Assembly (NCBI RefSeq): GCF_036906915.1
Contig: NZ_JBAKHX010000098.1
Span: 1 to 25,035, forward strand
From: Phytohabitans sp036906915
GTDB lineage: Bacteria > Actinomycetota > Actinomycetes > Mycobacteriales > Micromonosporaceae
DNA length: 25,035 nucleotides
Reading direction: 5' to 3'
Position numbers and translations under genes: made by a program. Below are positions 13,974 through 20,487 of this stretch, in pieces. The notes under the pieces are model-generated. The model saw nothing but the letters and a program-made list of their open reading frames with translations. It was not told the origin of the DNA and searched no databases. The first letter of the stretch is position 1, and each line of letters begins with the position of its first letter.

Positions 13974-14375
13974 CTAGCCCTCGACCGGCCGATTCCCAAC
14001 CAGACTCTCGGAGAGCACCGCCCGTTGTGTGGGGCGTGCCTCCTCCTGGCGGCGGCGGCCTTCATCAGTAAGGGTGACAAAGACGCCTCGACGGTCTTGC
14101 TCGCACAGCGCCCGGCAGACGAGACCGTCGCGTTCCAGCCGGGCCACCGCGCGCGACAACGCGCTCTGGCTGAGGTGTACGAGCTCGGCCAGCTCCTGCA
14201 TGCGCAGTTTTGCCTGGTCAGCGACTGCCAAGCGGTCGATGACCTCGAACTCGCTCATGCCGATCCCGTGCCGGTCCTGAAGCTCGCGCTCGAGCGCGCA
14301 GGAGGTGTCGTGGTAGCGCTGCGCGAGCGCTCGCCACTCCGTGACCAGCCGTGGGTCGTCCGACACGCTGGCCAT
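13974..14375 (-). CDS. MarR-family transcriptional regulator
   Basis: 133-residue winged-helix regulator. It begins ASVSDDPRLVTEWRALAQRYHDT; the recognition region is LRMQELAELVHLSQSALSRAVARLERDGLV (about residues 58-87), followed by a wing with the family motif EQDRRGVFVTLTDEGRRR. The ligand is unknown. ATG 14375 is chosen because the frame upstream is the glycerate kinase shadow. An AT-rich palindrome (14392-14402), 17 bp before the ATG, is a likely autoregulatory operator. It sits between glycerate kinase and the HesB gene, a position where M. tuberculosis has no regulator, so it may control the Fe-S gene downstream. Confidence 0.88.
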   Translation of the reverse strand: MASVSDDPRLVTEWRALAQRYHDTSCALERELQDRHGIGMSEFEVIDRLAVADQAKLRMQELAELVHLSQSALSRAVARLERDGLVCRALCEQDRRGVFVTLTDEGRRRQEEARPTQRAVLSESLVGNRPVEG

Positions 14376-14391
14376 CCTAGCAGATGTGTAT

Positions 14392-14402
14392 GCATTAAAT
14401 GC
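14392..14402. promoter_or_regulatory. Candidate MarR operator, palindrome GCATT-A-AATGC
   Basis: Perfect 5-bp arms around a central A inside an unusually AT-rich patch (about 14383-14402), between the glycerate kinase stop (14414) and the marR start (14375). MarR proteins commonly bind such palindromes next to their own genes. Confidence 0.45.
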
Positions 14403-14413
14403 GCGTGCAACGT

Positions 14414-15523
14414 TCAGCGGGACCACTGGGTCGCGAGATGAGCGGCCAGGTCTCGCAGGGCCTCCGCGGGCTCGGCCATCGCCTTCTCCAAGCCAACCCG
14501 GTCCACCAGGGCGTACGCGTCGGTGACGCCCGCCGCGGCGGCCTCGCGCCGGCCCGCGCTCACCTGCCCGGCAAGCACCAGACACGGCAGGCCGCGGTCG
14601 CGGGCACCGGCCGCCACGCCGGCCACCACCTTGCCGCGCAGCGACTGGTGATCGAAGGAGCCCTCACCCGTGATCACCAGGTCGGCGTCGTCCAGCGCCG
14701 CGTCCAGCCCTATGAGGCTCGTCACCATGGTGATACCCGACTCGCAGCGCCCACCGAGCGCGAGGATCGCCGCGCCCAGCCCACCGGCCGCCCCCGCCCC
14801 GGGTAGCCCCGCCAGTCCGGGCGGACACATGGACAGCGTCTTCTCCAGCACCGACGCCCACCGGGTGAGCGCGCCGTCGAGCAGCAGCACGTCCTCGCGG
14901 GACGCGCCCTTCTGCGGACCGTACACATTGGATGCCCCGTGCAGCCCGGTCAGCGGGTTGTCCACGTCGGTCGCCGCGACCAGGTCGGCAAGTCGCAGGC
15001 GCGGTTCACCCTCCAGCCCGACGACGGCGGTCAGCGCGGCACCGCCGTACGGCAGCGCGTACCCGCTCGCGTCCAGCGGCGCGGCGCCGAGCGCGGCGAA
15101 CATGCCCGCACCCCCGTCGTTGGTGGCCGACCCACCCAGCCCGATCACGATCCGCCGCGCGCCCGCCTCGGCGGCGTGCGCCAGCAGCACCCCGAGCCCG
15201 TACGACGTGGCGCCCAGCGGGTCGCGCTCCCGCTCCGAAAGCAGATGCAGCCCACACGCCTGCGCGCTCTCCACGTACGCCGTGTCGCCGGCCACCAGGA
15301 CCGAGCCGGTGACGGGCCGGCCGAGCGGGTCGACCGTGGGCACCGGAATCGAGGTGCCGAGCGCCGCCAGTACATCGAGAAACCCCGGACCGCCGTCGGA
15401 GAGCGGGCGCTCGACGGCCTCGTCCTTCGCGGACGCGGAGAGCCAACCCGCAGCGATGGCCTCGGCCACCGCGGGCGCCGAGAGGGTACCGGCGAACTTG
15501 TCAGGGCAGATCAGCACTCGCAT
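14414..15523 (-). CDS. Glycerate kinase
   Basis: 369-residue glycerate 2-kinase of the GarK/GlxK family, phosphorylating glycerate with ATP. Family motifs: ICPDKFAGTLSA at the N-terminus, PLSDGGPGFLDVL, VIGLGGSATNDGGAGMFAALGA (nucleotide region), ATDVDNPLTGLHGASNVYGPQKGA, and LVITGEGSFDHQSLRGKVV near the C-terminus. It is equivalent to M. tuberculosis Rv2205c. I chose ATG 15523 (MRVLICPDKF), where homology begins; ATG 15541 would add six residues. It is divergent from nadA, with about 60 bp between the starts, and is followed by marR after 38 bp. Confidence 0.92.
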   Translation of the reverse strand: MRVLICPDKFAGTLSAPAVAEAIAAGWLSASAKDEAVERPLSDGGPGFLDVLAALGTSIPVPTVDPLGRPVTGSVLVAGDTAYVESAQACGLHLLSERERDPLGATSYGLGVLLAHAAEAGARRIVIGLGGSATNDGGAGMFAALGAAPLDASGYALPYGGAALTAVVGLEGEPRLRLADLVAATDVDNPLTGLHGASNVYGPQKGASREDVLLLDGALTRWASVLEKTLSMCPPGLAGLPGAGAAGGLGAAILALGGRCESGITMVTSLIGLDAALDDADLVITGEGSFDHQSLRGKVVAGVAAGARDRGLPCLVLAGQVSAGRREAAAAGVTDAYALVDRVGLEKAMAEPAEALRDLAAHLATQWSR

Positions 15524-15583
15524 GTTTCCGGAGTGTGACATGCCACAGTCCCGGAGTCGGCGATGGGGCGCATCATTGATGGC

Positions 15584-16753
15584 GTGACTTCGACGTGGGT
15601 TGAGCCATCGGGCACCGGTGCCGCACTTCTGCTGCTCGGGCGCGGCAGCGACGCTTCCGCCGAACGCGGCGTGGAGTGCCCCGGCGAGCTGCCCTCCCCC
15701 AGCGACCCCAACCTGGTCGAGAGAGCCGCCCGCGCCAAGGCCATCCTCGGCGACCGGCTCTTCGTGCTCGGGCACCACTACCAGCGCGACGAGGTCATCC
15801 AATTCGCCGACGTCACGGGCGACTCGTTCAAGCTGGCCCGCGAGGCGGCCGCCCGCCCCGAGGCGGAGTTCATCGTCTTCTGCGGCGTGCACTTCATGGC
15901 CGAGAGCGCCGACATCCTCACGACCGACGCGCAGAAGGTCGTGCTACCCGACCTCGGCGCCGGCTGCTCGATGGCCGACATGGCCGCGCTGCCGCAGGTG
16001 GAGACCGCGTGGGAGCTGCTCGAAGACGCGGGCGTCGCCACCTCGACGGTTCCGGTCACCTACATGAACTCCTCGGCCGACATCAAGGGCTTCGTCGGCC
16101 GCAATCACGGCGTGGTCTGCACCTCGTCCAACGCCAAGCGCGCCCTGACCTGGGCGTTCGAGCGCGGACAGCGGGTGCTCTTCCTTCCCGACCAGCACCT
16201 CGGCCGCAACACCGCCGTCCTTGAGATGGGCTTCGACGCCGACGACTGCGTGCTGTACGACCCGCACAAGCCGGGCGGCGGCCTCACCGAAAAGCAGCTC
16301 CGCGAGGCCAAGATGATCCTCTGGCGGGGGCACTGCTCGGTGCACGGTCGCTTCACCTCCAGCTGCGTCGACGAGGTGCGGCTGCGGGTGCCGGGCGTCA
16401 ACGTGCTCGTCCACCCGGAGTGCCGCTACGACGTGGTCACCTCGGCCGACTACGTCGGCTCGACGGAGTACATCATCAAGGCCATCGAGGCCGCGCCCGC
16501 CGGCTCGGCGTGGGCGGTCGGCACCGAGCTCAATCTGGTACGCCGGCTGGCGCAGGCCCACCCGGACAAGCAGATCATGTTCCTGGACCGGAACGTCTGC
16601 TACTGCTCCACGATGAACCGCATCGACCTGCCCCACCTCGTCTGGGCTCTGGAAGAGCTCGCGGCCGGGCGGCTCGTGAACCAGATCACTGTCGATGCCG
16701 ACACGGCGCACCACGCGCGCGTAGCGCTCGACCAGATGCTCGCTCTTCCGTAA
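15584..16753 (+). CDS. nadA: Quinolinate synthase A
   Basis: [4Fe-4S] enzyme condensing iminoaspartate with dihydroxyacetone phosphate to quinolinate in NAD synthesis. Motifs: VLGHHYQRDEVIQFADVTGDS, VFCGVHFMAESADIL (first cluster Cys), VTYMNSSADIKGFVG, LFLPDQHLGRNTA, RGHCSVHGRF (second Cys), HPECRYDVV, and NVCYCSTMNRIDL (third Cys). The 389 residues from GTG 15584 match the long actinobacterial form with an N-terminal extension (LLLLGRGSDAS). The frame is open to 15563, but the extra residues are not conserved-looking. nadB and nadC are not in the window. It is divergent from glycerate kinase. Confidence 0.95.
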   Translation: MTSTWVEPSGTGAALLLLGRGSDASAERGVECPGELPSPSDPNLVERAARAKAILGDRLFVLGHHYQRDEVIQFADVTGDSFKLAREAAARPEAEFIVFCGVHFMAESADILTTDAQKVVLPDLGAGCSMADMAALPQVETAWELLEDAGVATSTVPVTYMNSSADIKGFVGRNHGVVCTSSNAKRALTWAFERGQRVLFLPDQHLGRNTAVLEMGFDADDCVLYDPHKPGGGLTEKQLREAKMILWRGHCSVHGRFTSSCVDEVRLRVPGVNVLVHPECRYDVVTSADYVGSTEYIIKAIEAAPAGSAWAVGTELNLVRRLAQAHPDKQIMFLDRNVCYCSTMNRIDLPHLVWALEELAAGRLVNQITVDADTAHHARVALDQMLALP

Positions 16754-16788
16754 CCCTCGGTTACCGGAGAAACACGGAAGACTCCGTG
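16750..16788 (+). terminator. Pair of short hairpins after nadA
   Basis: GTAACC-CTC-GGTTAC (16750-16764, including the stop codon) and CACGGA-AGAC-TCCGTG (16773-16788) are adjacent 6-bp stems in the 157-bp nadA-murA gap. There is no T-run; weak terminator candidates. Confidence 0.35.
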
Positions 16789-16847
16789 AATTCCCGGTTT
16801 CGGGCCATCCCGGGCGGCGTGCGCTCCGTACCAACGTCACAGAACGC

Positions 16848-16853
16848 TATGCT
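16848..16853 (+). promoter_or_regulatory. -10 element (TATGCT) for murA
   Basis: TATGCT lies about 60 bp before the murA start and would give a leader carrying the AGGAGG site. No convincing -35 box is seen. Confidence 0.4.
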
Positions 16854-16910
16854 GCCCGGGCGGCATCGGGGGTACGGGTAGCCGCCGGAGCCAATCCGCA
16901 GGAGGTTACG

Positions 16911-18266
16911 TTGACCAACGACGTCCTGACCGTGCACGGCGGAACGCCACTGCACGGACAGATCCGGGTACGCGGCGCAAAGAACCTCGTCTCCAAGGCG
17001 ATGGTGGCAGCGTTGCTCGGCGACGAGCCGAGCCGGCTGTTCGATGTGCCCCGCATCCGCGACGTCGAAGTGGTGCGCGGCCTTCTGGAGCTGCACGGCG
17101 TCAAGGTGAGTGACGGCGTCGAAGACGGCGAGCTCGTCTTCGACCCGGCCAACGTCGAGAGCGCCAGCACCGACGAGATCAACGTGCACGCCGGCTCCAG
17201 CCGCATCCCGATCCTGCTGTGCGGGCCGCTGCTGCACCGTTTGGGCCACGCGTTCATCCCCGACCTGGGCGGCTGCCACATCGGGCCGCGGCCGATCGAC
17301 TTCCACATCCAGGCGCTGCGCGAGTTCGGCGCGATGGTCGACAAGGCGCCCGACGGCATGCACCTGACCGCGCCCAACGGCCTGCACGGCACCAAGCTCG
17401 AGCTGCCCTACCCGAGCGTCGGCGCCACCGAGCAGGTGCTGCTCACCGCGGTCATGGCCGACGGCGTCACCGAGCTGCGCAACGCCGCGGTCGAGCCCGA
17501 GATCATCGACCTCATCTGCGTCCTGCAGAAAATGGGCGCGATCATCAAGGTGCACACCGACCGGGTCATCGAGATCCAGGGCGTGCCCCGCCTCGGCGGC
17601 TACACCCACCGGCCCATCCCCGACCGCATCGAGGCCGCGAGCTGGGCCGCCGCCGCGCTGGCCACCGGCGGCGACATCGAGGTGCTGGGCGCCGAGCAGG
17701 TCGACATGATGACCTTCCTGAACGTCTTCCGGTCGGTCGGCGGCGCGTACGAGGTCACCGACACCCGGCCGCCCCGCGCCGGCCAGCCCGGCGAGGAAGG
17801 CAAGATCCGCTTCTGGCACCCCGGTGGCGAGCTGCGGGCCGTGGCGATCGAGACCGACGTGCACCCCGGCTTCATGACCGACTGGCAGCAGCCGCTCGTC
17901 GTGGCGCTCACCCAGGCGCGCGGGCTGTCGATCGTGCACGAGACCGTCTACGAGCAGCGCCTCGGCTACACGGACGCGCTCAACACGATGGGCGCGACGA
18001 TCCAGGTCTACCGGGACTGCCTCGGCGGCACCCCGTGCCGGTTCGGCCGCCGCAACTTCAAGCACTCAGCGGTGATCGCAGGCCCGAGCAAGCTGCACGC
18101 CGCCGACCTGGTCATCCCCGACCTGCGCGCCGGCTTCAGCCACCTGATCGCGGCCCTCGCCGCCGAGGGCACCTCCCGGGTGTACGGCGTCGACCTGATC
18201 AACCGCGGCTACGAAGACTTCGAGGCCAAACTCGCAGCTCTAGGCGCCCACGCCGAACGCGCCTGA
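16911..18266 (+). CDS. murA: UDP-N-acetylglucosamine 1-carboxyvinyltransferase
   Basis: First committed step of peptidoglycan synthesis: transfer of enolpyruvate from PEP to UDP-GlcNAc in the cytoplasm. The 451 residues form the two-domain EPT fold. RGAKNLVSKA (K24, N25) matches the E. coli K22/N23 pair, and LGGCHIGPRPID places C122 at the active-site position (E. coli Cys115). Mycobacteria carry Asp here and resist fosfomycin; this protein keeps Cys. An insertion-like segment (TRPPRAGQPGEEGKIRF) is typical of actinobacterial homologues. The start is TTG 16911, fixed by AGGAGG (16900-16905) 5 nt upstream. A second MurA paralogue elsewhere in the genome cannot be excluded. It is followed by hairpin copy 4. 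Confidence 0.92.
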   Translation: MTNDVLTVHGGTPLHGQIRVRGAKNLVSKAMVAALLGDEPSRLFDVPRIRDVEVVRGLLELHGVKVSDGVEDGELVFDPANVESASTDEINVHAGSSRIPILLCGPLLHRLGHAFIPDLGGCHIGPRPIDFHIQALREFGAMVDKAPDGMHLTAPNGLHGTKLELPYPSVGATEQVLLTAVMADGVTELRNAAVEPEIIDLICVLQKMGAIIKVHTDRVIEIQGVPRLGGYTHRPIPDRIEAASWAAAALATGGDIEVLGAEQVDMMTFLNVFRSVGGAYEVTDTRPPRAGQPGEEGKIRFWHPGGELRAVAIETDVHPGFMTDWQQPLVVALTQARGLSIVHETVYEQRLGYTDALNTMGATIQVYRDCLGGTPCRFGRRNFKHSAVIAGPSKLHAADLVIPDLRAGFSHLIAALAAEGTSRVYGVDLINRGYEDFEAKLAALGAHAERA

Positions 18267-18356
18267 TCGCCGCGGCCCGCGCGCCAAAGGCGCCGCGTAG
18301 CCGCAGGGGCCGCGGGGCGCCGTGTAGCCGCGGGGCGCCGCGCCGCCTCCTTTTCC

Positions 18357-18438
18357 GTCGATCAAGGGCAAACGCACGTGGTTGGATCTCTTTTCCGCGT
18401 GCGTTTGCCCTTGATCGTTGCGATTCTCCTTGATCGAC
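18357..18438 (-). repeat. Dispersed hairpin element, copy 4
   Basis: The hairpin reads from GTCGATCAAGGG at 18357; the right-arm box is at 18409-18417 and the third box at 18428-18436 (19-nt offset). Arms and loop are identical to copy 1. It lies 90 bp past the murA stop on the same strand, preceded by GC-rich short repeats (CCGCGGGGCGCCG), and about 100 bp before the DUF3043 gene. It is in inverse orientation to copy 5, with which it brackets that gene. Confidence 0.9.
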
Positions 18439-18526
18439 GCCCGGGCTTGGCCCGCCGCGGTGGGCCGATGCGGGCTGGCTTGGCGACCGCGCGTGGGCGG
18501 GCGCGGCGGGCGGGGCTGGCACCCGC

Positions 18527-18532
18527 TACCCT
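18527..18532 (+). promoter_or_regulatory. -10 element (TACCCT) for leaderless DUF3043 mRNA
   Basis: TACCCT ends 7 nt before GTG 18540 with no Shine-Dalgarno, so it decides the start against the long upstream open frame that runs through hairpin copy 4. Confidence 0.5.
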
Positions 18533-18539
18533 TTGCAGC

Positions 18540-19163
18540 GTGCCGTCGCTGTTTCGCCGCAAGTCCGCTGACGTCGTCGAAGAAGTCGAGGAGACTCCCG
18601 ACGAGGTCGATGAAGCCGTGCGCCCAAGGGGGTACACGCCGAGCAAGAAGGATCTCGGCGTCGCCACGCCCAAGCGCTCCACCAACAGGCGACGCGCGGT
18701 CGAGGCGGCGCCCGCGAACCGGCGCGAGGCCTACAAGCGGTCCCGGGAGCGGCAGCGCGCTGAGCGAGCCGAGGCAATGGCCGGCATGCGCGCCGGCGAC
18801 GAGAAGTACCTGCTCGCCCGCGACCGTGGGCCCGAGCGTTCCCTGGTCCGCGACATCGTCGACTCGCGCCGCACCGTGGGCACGTGGTTCTTCGGCGGCG
18901 CGCTGATCGTGCTGATCGGCTCGTCGGCGGCGATGCCCGAGCCGGTGCGACTGGTGTCCAACCTGATGTGGGCCGCGCTGGCGCTCGGTGTGGTGGTCGA
19001 CTCGATCCTCATCTCGCGCAAGGTGGGCAAGCTCATCCGGGAGCGGTTCCCAAAGACGACGCAGCGGATGGGCTCGCTGTACCTGTACGCGATCATGCGC
19101 TCGATCACGTTCCGCCGCATGCGCATGCCCAAGCCCAAGGTCACAATCGGCACCGCGGTCTAG
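18540..19163 (+). CDS. DUF3043 family membrane protein
   Basis: 207-residue actinobacterial protein of unknown function, similar to M. tuberculosis Rv2206. It begins PSLFRRKSADVVEEVEETPDEVDEA, followed by RGYTPSKKDLGVATPKR and a strongly basic stretch (about residues 60-85, SRERQRAERAEA). DEKYLLARDRGPERSLVRDIVDSRR leads into two transmembrane helices (about 117-135 and 142-162). A conserved-looking basic C-terminal tail follows (SKVGKLIRERFPKTT..YAIMRSITFRRMRMPKPKV). GTG 18540 fits a leaderless promoter 7 nt upstream. It stands alone between hairpin copies 4 and 5, with a tandem-repeat block after its stop. Confidence 0.88.
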   Translation: MPSLFRRKSADVVEEVEETPDEVDEAVRPRGYTPSKKDLGVATPKRSTNRRRAVEAAPANRREAYKRSRERQRAERAEAMAGMRAGDEKYLLARDRGPERSLVRDIVDSRRTVGTWFFGGALIVLIGSSAAMPEPVRLVSNLMWAALALGVVVDSILISRKVGKLIRERFPKTTQRMGSLYLYAIMRSITFRRMRMPKPKVTIGTAV

Positions 19164-19176
19164 CGCCGGCCCACGA

Positions 19177-19240
19177 CACACGCCACGCCGGCCACACGCC
19201 ACGCCGGCCACACGCCACGCCGGCCACACGCCACGCCGGC
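19177..19240. repeat. Tandem repeat, 16 bp x 4
   Basis: Four exact copies of CACACGCCACGCCGGC (19177-19192, 19193-19208, 19209-19224, 19225-19240), starting 14 bp past the DUF3043 stop. A likely variable-number locus. Confidence 0.95.
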
Positions 19241-19285
19241 CGCGCGTGGGCGCGACATGCCGTGCCGTGACGCGCGACGCCGCGC

Positions 19286-19365
19286 CGATCAAGGCCTTTC
19301 CCGTCGATCAAGGGCAAATGCACGTGGTTTTGAGATCGAACCACGTGCATTTGCCCTTGATCGAC
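19286..19365 (+). repeat. Dispersed hairpin element, copy 5 (extended stem)
   Basis: Box at 19286-19294, then hairpin arms 19303-19329 and 19339-19365 forming a perfect 27-bp stem with a 9-nt loop. The left half of the usual loop is replaced (GGTTTTGAG in place of GGAAAAGAG), so GGTT now pairs with AACC. The 19-nt box offset is retained. It lies about 110 bp past the azlD stop on the - strand. Confidence 0.92.
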
Positions 19366-19460
19366 GAGGCGCGCCGTCCGCGGGGGTCGCGCGGGCCAGG
19401 ACGACCCAGCCCAAGGGAGTGGACGTCACGTGCGGGGCGGACAGGGCGGGCACCGGGCGC

Positions 19461-19481
19461 GGGGTGGGGCGGGGTTACGGG
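19461..19481 (+). other. G-quadruplex-capable tract at the azlD 3' end
   Basis: G-runs 19461-19464, 19466-19469, 19471-19474 and 19479-19481 with loops of 1, 1 and 4 nt. The tract overlaps the azlD stop codon on the opposite strand, lying between that gene and hairpin copy 5. Confidence 0.6.
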
Positions 19482-19783
19482 ATGCCTAGTAGGCGGAGGA
19501 GCGCTGCTGTCGTTGCGGCGGCCAGGACCACGACGACGAATGGGGCCTTCAGCCAGGCTAGGAGGGCGCCTACTGCCACTCCCGCCGGCCGGGCAACGCC
19601 GGCGAAGGCGCCGCTTTCGGTCAGGGCTGCCGTGCCTGCCAAGGCCGCCAGGAGCGCTGCCGCCGCCATGGGCAGCAGCCGGTGCACGGGCTCGGGCAGG
19701 TCGAGCCGGTCGCGTAGGACGACGCCGGCCAGCCGGAAACCGTACGTGCCGACCGCCAGTGCCACGATGACCGCGATCAGCAT
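19475..19783 (-). CDS. azlD: Branched-chain amino acid exporter small subunit, AzlD family
   Basis: 102-residue membrane protein with about four hydrophobic segments: LIAVIVALAVGTYGFRLAG (N-terminal), LLPMAAAALLAALAGTAAL, AGVAVGALLAWLKAPFVVVVLAAATTAALL. The GTYGFRLAG motif with LPEPVHRLLPMAAAALL is typical of AzlD. It works with AzlC as a two-component exporter of branched-chain amino acids or analogues such as azaleucine (family knowledge). ATG 19783 overlaps the azlC stop by 1 nt (TGATG), so translation is coupled. A G4-capable tract covers its stop codon. Confidence 0.9.
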   Translation of the reverse strand: MLIAVIVALAVGTYGFRLAGVVLRDRLDLPEPVHRLLPMAAAALLAALAGTAALTESGAFAGVARPAGVAVGALLAWLKAPFVVVVLAAATTAALLRLLGIP

Positions 19784-20433
19784 CAGCGCCGCCACGCCAG
19801 GAGGAGCCCGCTGAGTGCCAGCAGCACGGGCAGGCCCGCCGGCAGCAATGGGGTGGCCAGCACGGCGACCAGAGCGCCGCTGAGCGCGACCTGCCGGGTG
19901 TCGCGGTCGCGCAGCGAGGGCAGCAGTAGCGCGATCATTCCGGCGGGGAACGCCGCGTCGAGGCCAAGCGCGTCGGTGTCGCCGACCGAGCCGCCCAGCA
20001 GGATGCCGAGGACGGTGCCGATCTGCCAGGCGATGAAGAGGGTGACGCCGGTCGACCAGTACGCGCGCTGCCTGCCGGGGCCGGCGGGCAACGCCATGGC
20101 GAACGCGACCGACTCGTCGACGAGCAGGTGGCTGCCGACCAGCCTGCGCCACCAACCGTGCCCGATCGCGTCAGCGATCGCCAGGCCGAATGGCAGGTGT
20201 CGGGCGTTGAGCAGGAGTCCGGCGAAGACCGCGGCGAAGGGGTTGCCGACCGTCACCAGGCCCACGGCCATGAACTGCGACCCGCCCGCGAACACGAACA
20301 CGGACATCGCGACGACCGCCCACACGGGGAGCCCGGCTGCGATCGCGATGGCGCCGAACGAGGCTCCGACGGCGAGCACCGCCACGCCGAGCGCCCCGAC
20401 GTCCCGCACCAGCGTTCGCTCTGCCGTACGCAT
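19783..20433 (-). CDS. azlC: Branched-chain amino acid exporter large subunit, AzlC family
   Basis: 216-residue polytopic protein of the AzlC/YgaZ family. The family core is visible: VGASFGAIAIAAGLPVWAVVAMSVFVFAGGSQFMAVG, then LLLNARHLPFGLAIAD, SHLLVDESVAFAM, and hydrophobic segments to the C-terminus. I chose ATG 20433 (MRTAERTL); TTG 20442 would add three residues. TATTGT ends 5 nt before this ATG and is a likely -10. The gene is divergent from an XRE-cupin regulator, a pairing often seen for azlCD, and inverted repeats lie across the shared promoter. Confidence 0.93.
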   Translation of the reverse strand: MRTAERTLVRDVGALGVAVLAVGASFGAIAIAAGLPVWAVVAMSVFVFAGGSQFMAVGLVTVGNPFAAVFAGLLLNARHLPFGLAIADAIGHGWWRRLVGSHLLVDESVAFAMALPAGPGRQRAYWSTGVTLFIAWQIGTVLGILLGGSVGDTDALGLDAAFPAGMIALLLPSLRDRDTRQVALSGALVAVLATPLLPAGLPVLLALSGLLLAWRR

Positions 20434-20446
20434 AGTCCACAATAAT

Positions 20447-20477
20447 GAACACCACCCGAGTGTTCGTCAAATCGAAC
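20447..20477. promoter_or_regulatory. Inverted repeats in the azlC/XRE divergent promoter
   Basis: GAACAC-N7-GTGTTC (20447-20465) and the overlapping GTTCG-N6-CGAAC (20462-20477) lie in the 54-bp gap, upstream of the azlC -10. They are candidate operators for the XRE-cupin regulator, which could thereby control both directions. Confidence 0.45.
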
Positions 20478-20487
20478 GGACAGCAGC

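Larger units (their letters stand above)
19164..19474. other. Gene-free repeat-rich gap between the DUF3043 gene and azlD
   Basis: No coding frame is supported. In order it holds a 16-bp x 4 tandem repeat, hairpin copy 5, a ~70-bp unremarkable stretch and a G-run tract reaching the azlD stop. The two flanking genes converge here, so this is a double 3' region. Confidence 0.7.

Noticed and set aside
18378..18540. An N-terminal extension of DUF3043 through hairpin copy 4
   Set aside because: It encodes the hairpin itself and low-complexity DNA; the leaderless start at 18540 fits better.
3..19365. CRISPR array formed by the hairpin repeats
   Set aside because: The copies are kilobases apart, in both orientations, with genes between them and no spacers or cas genes.
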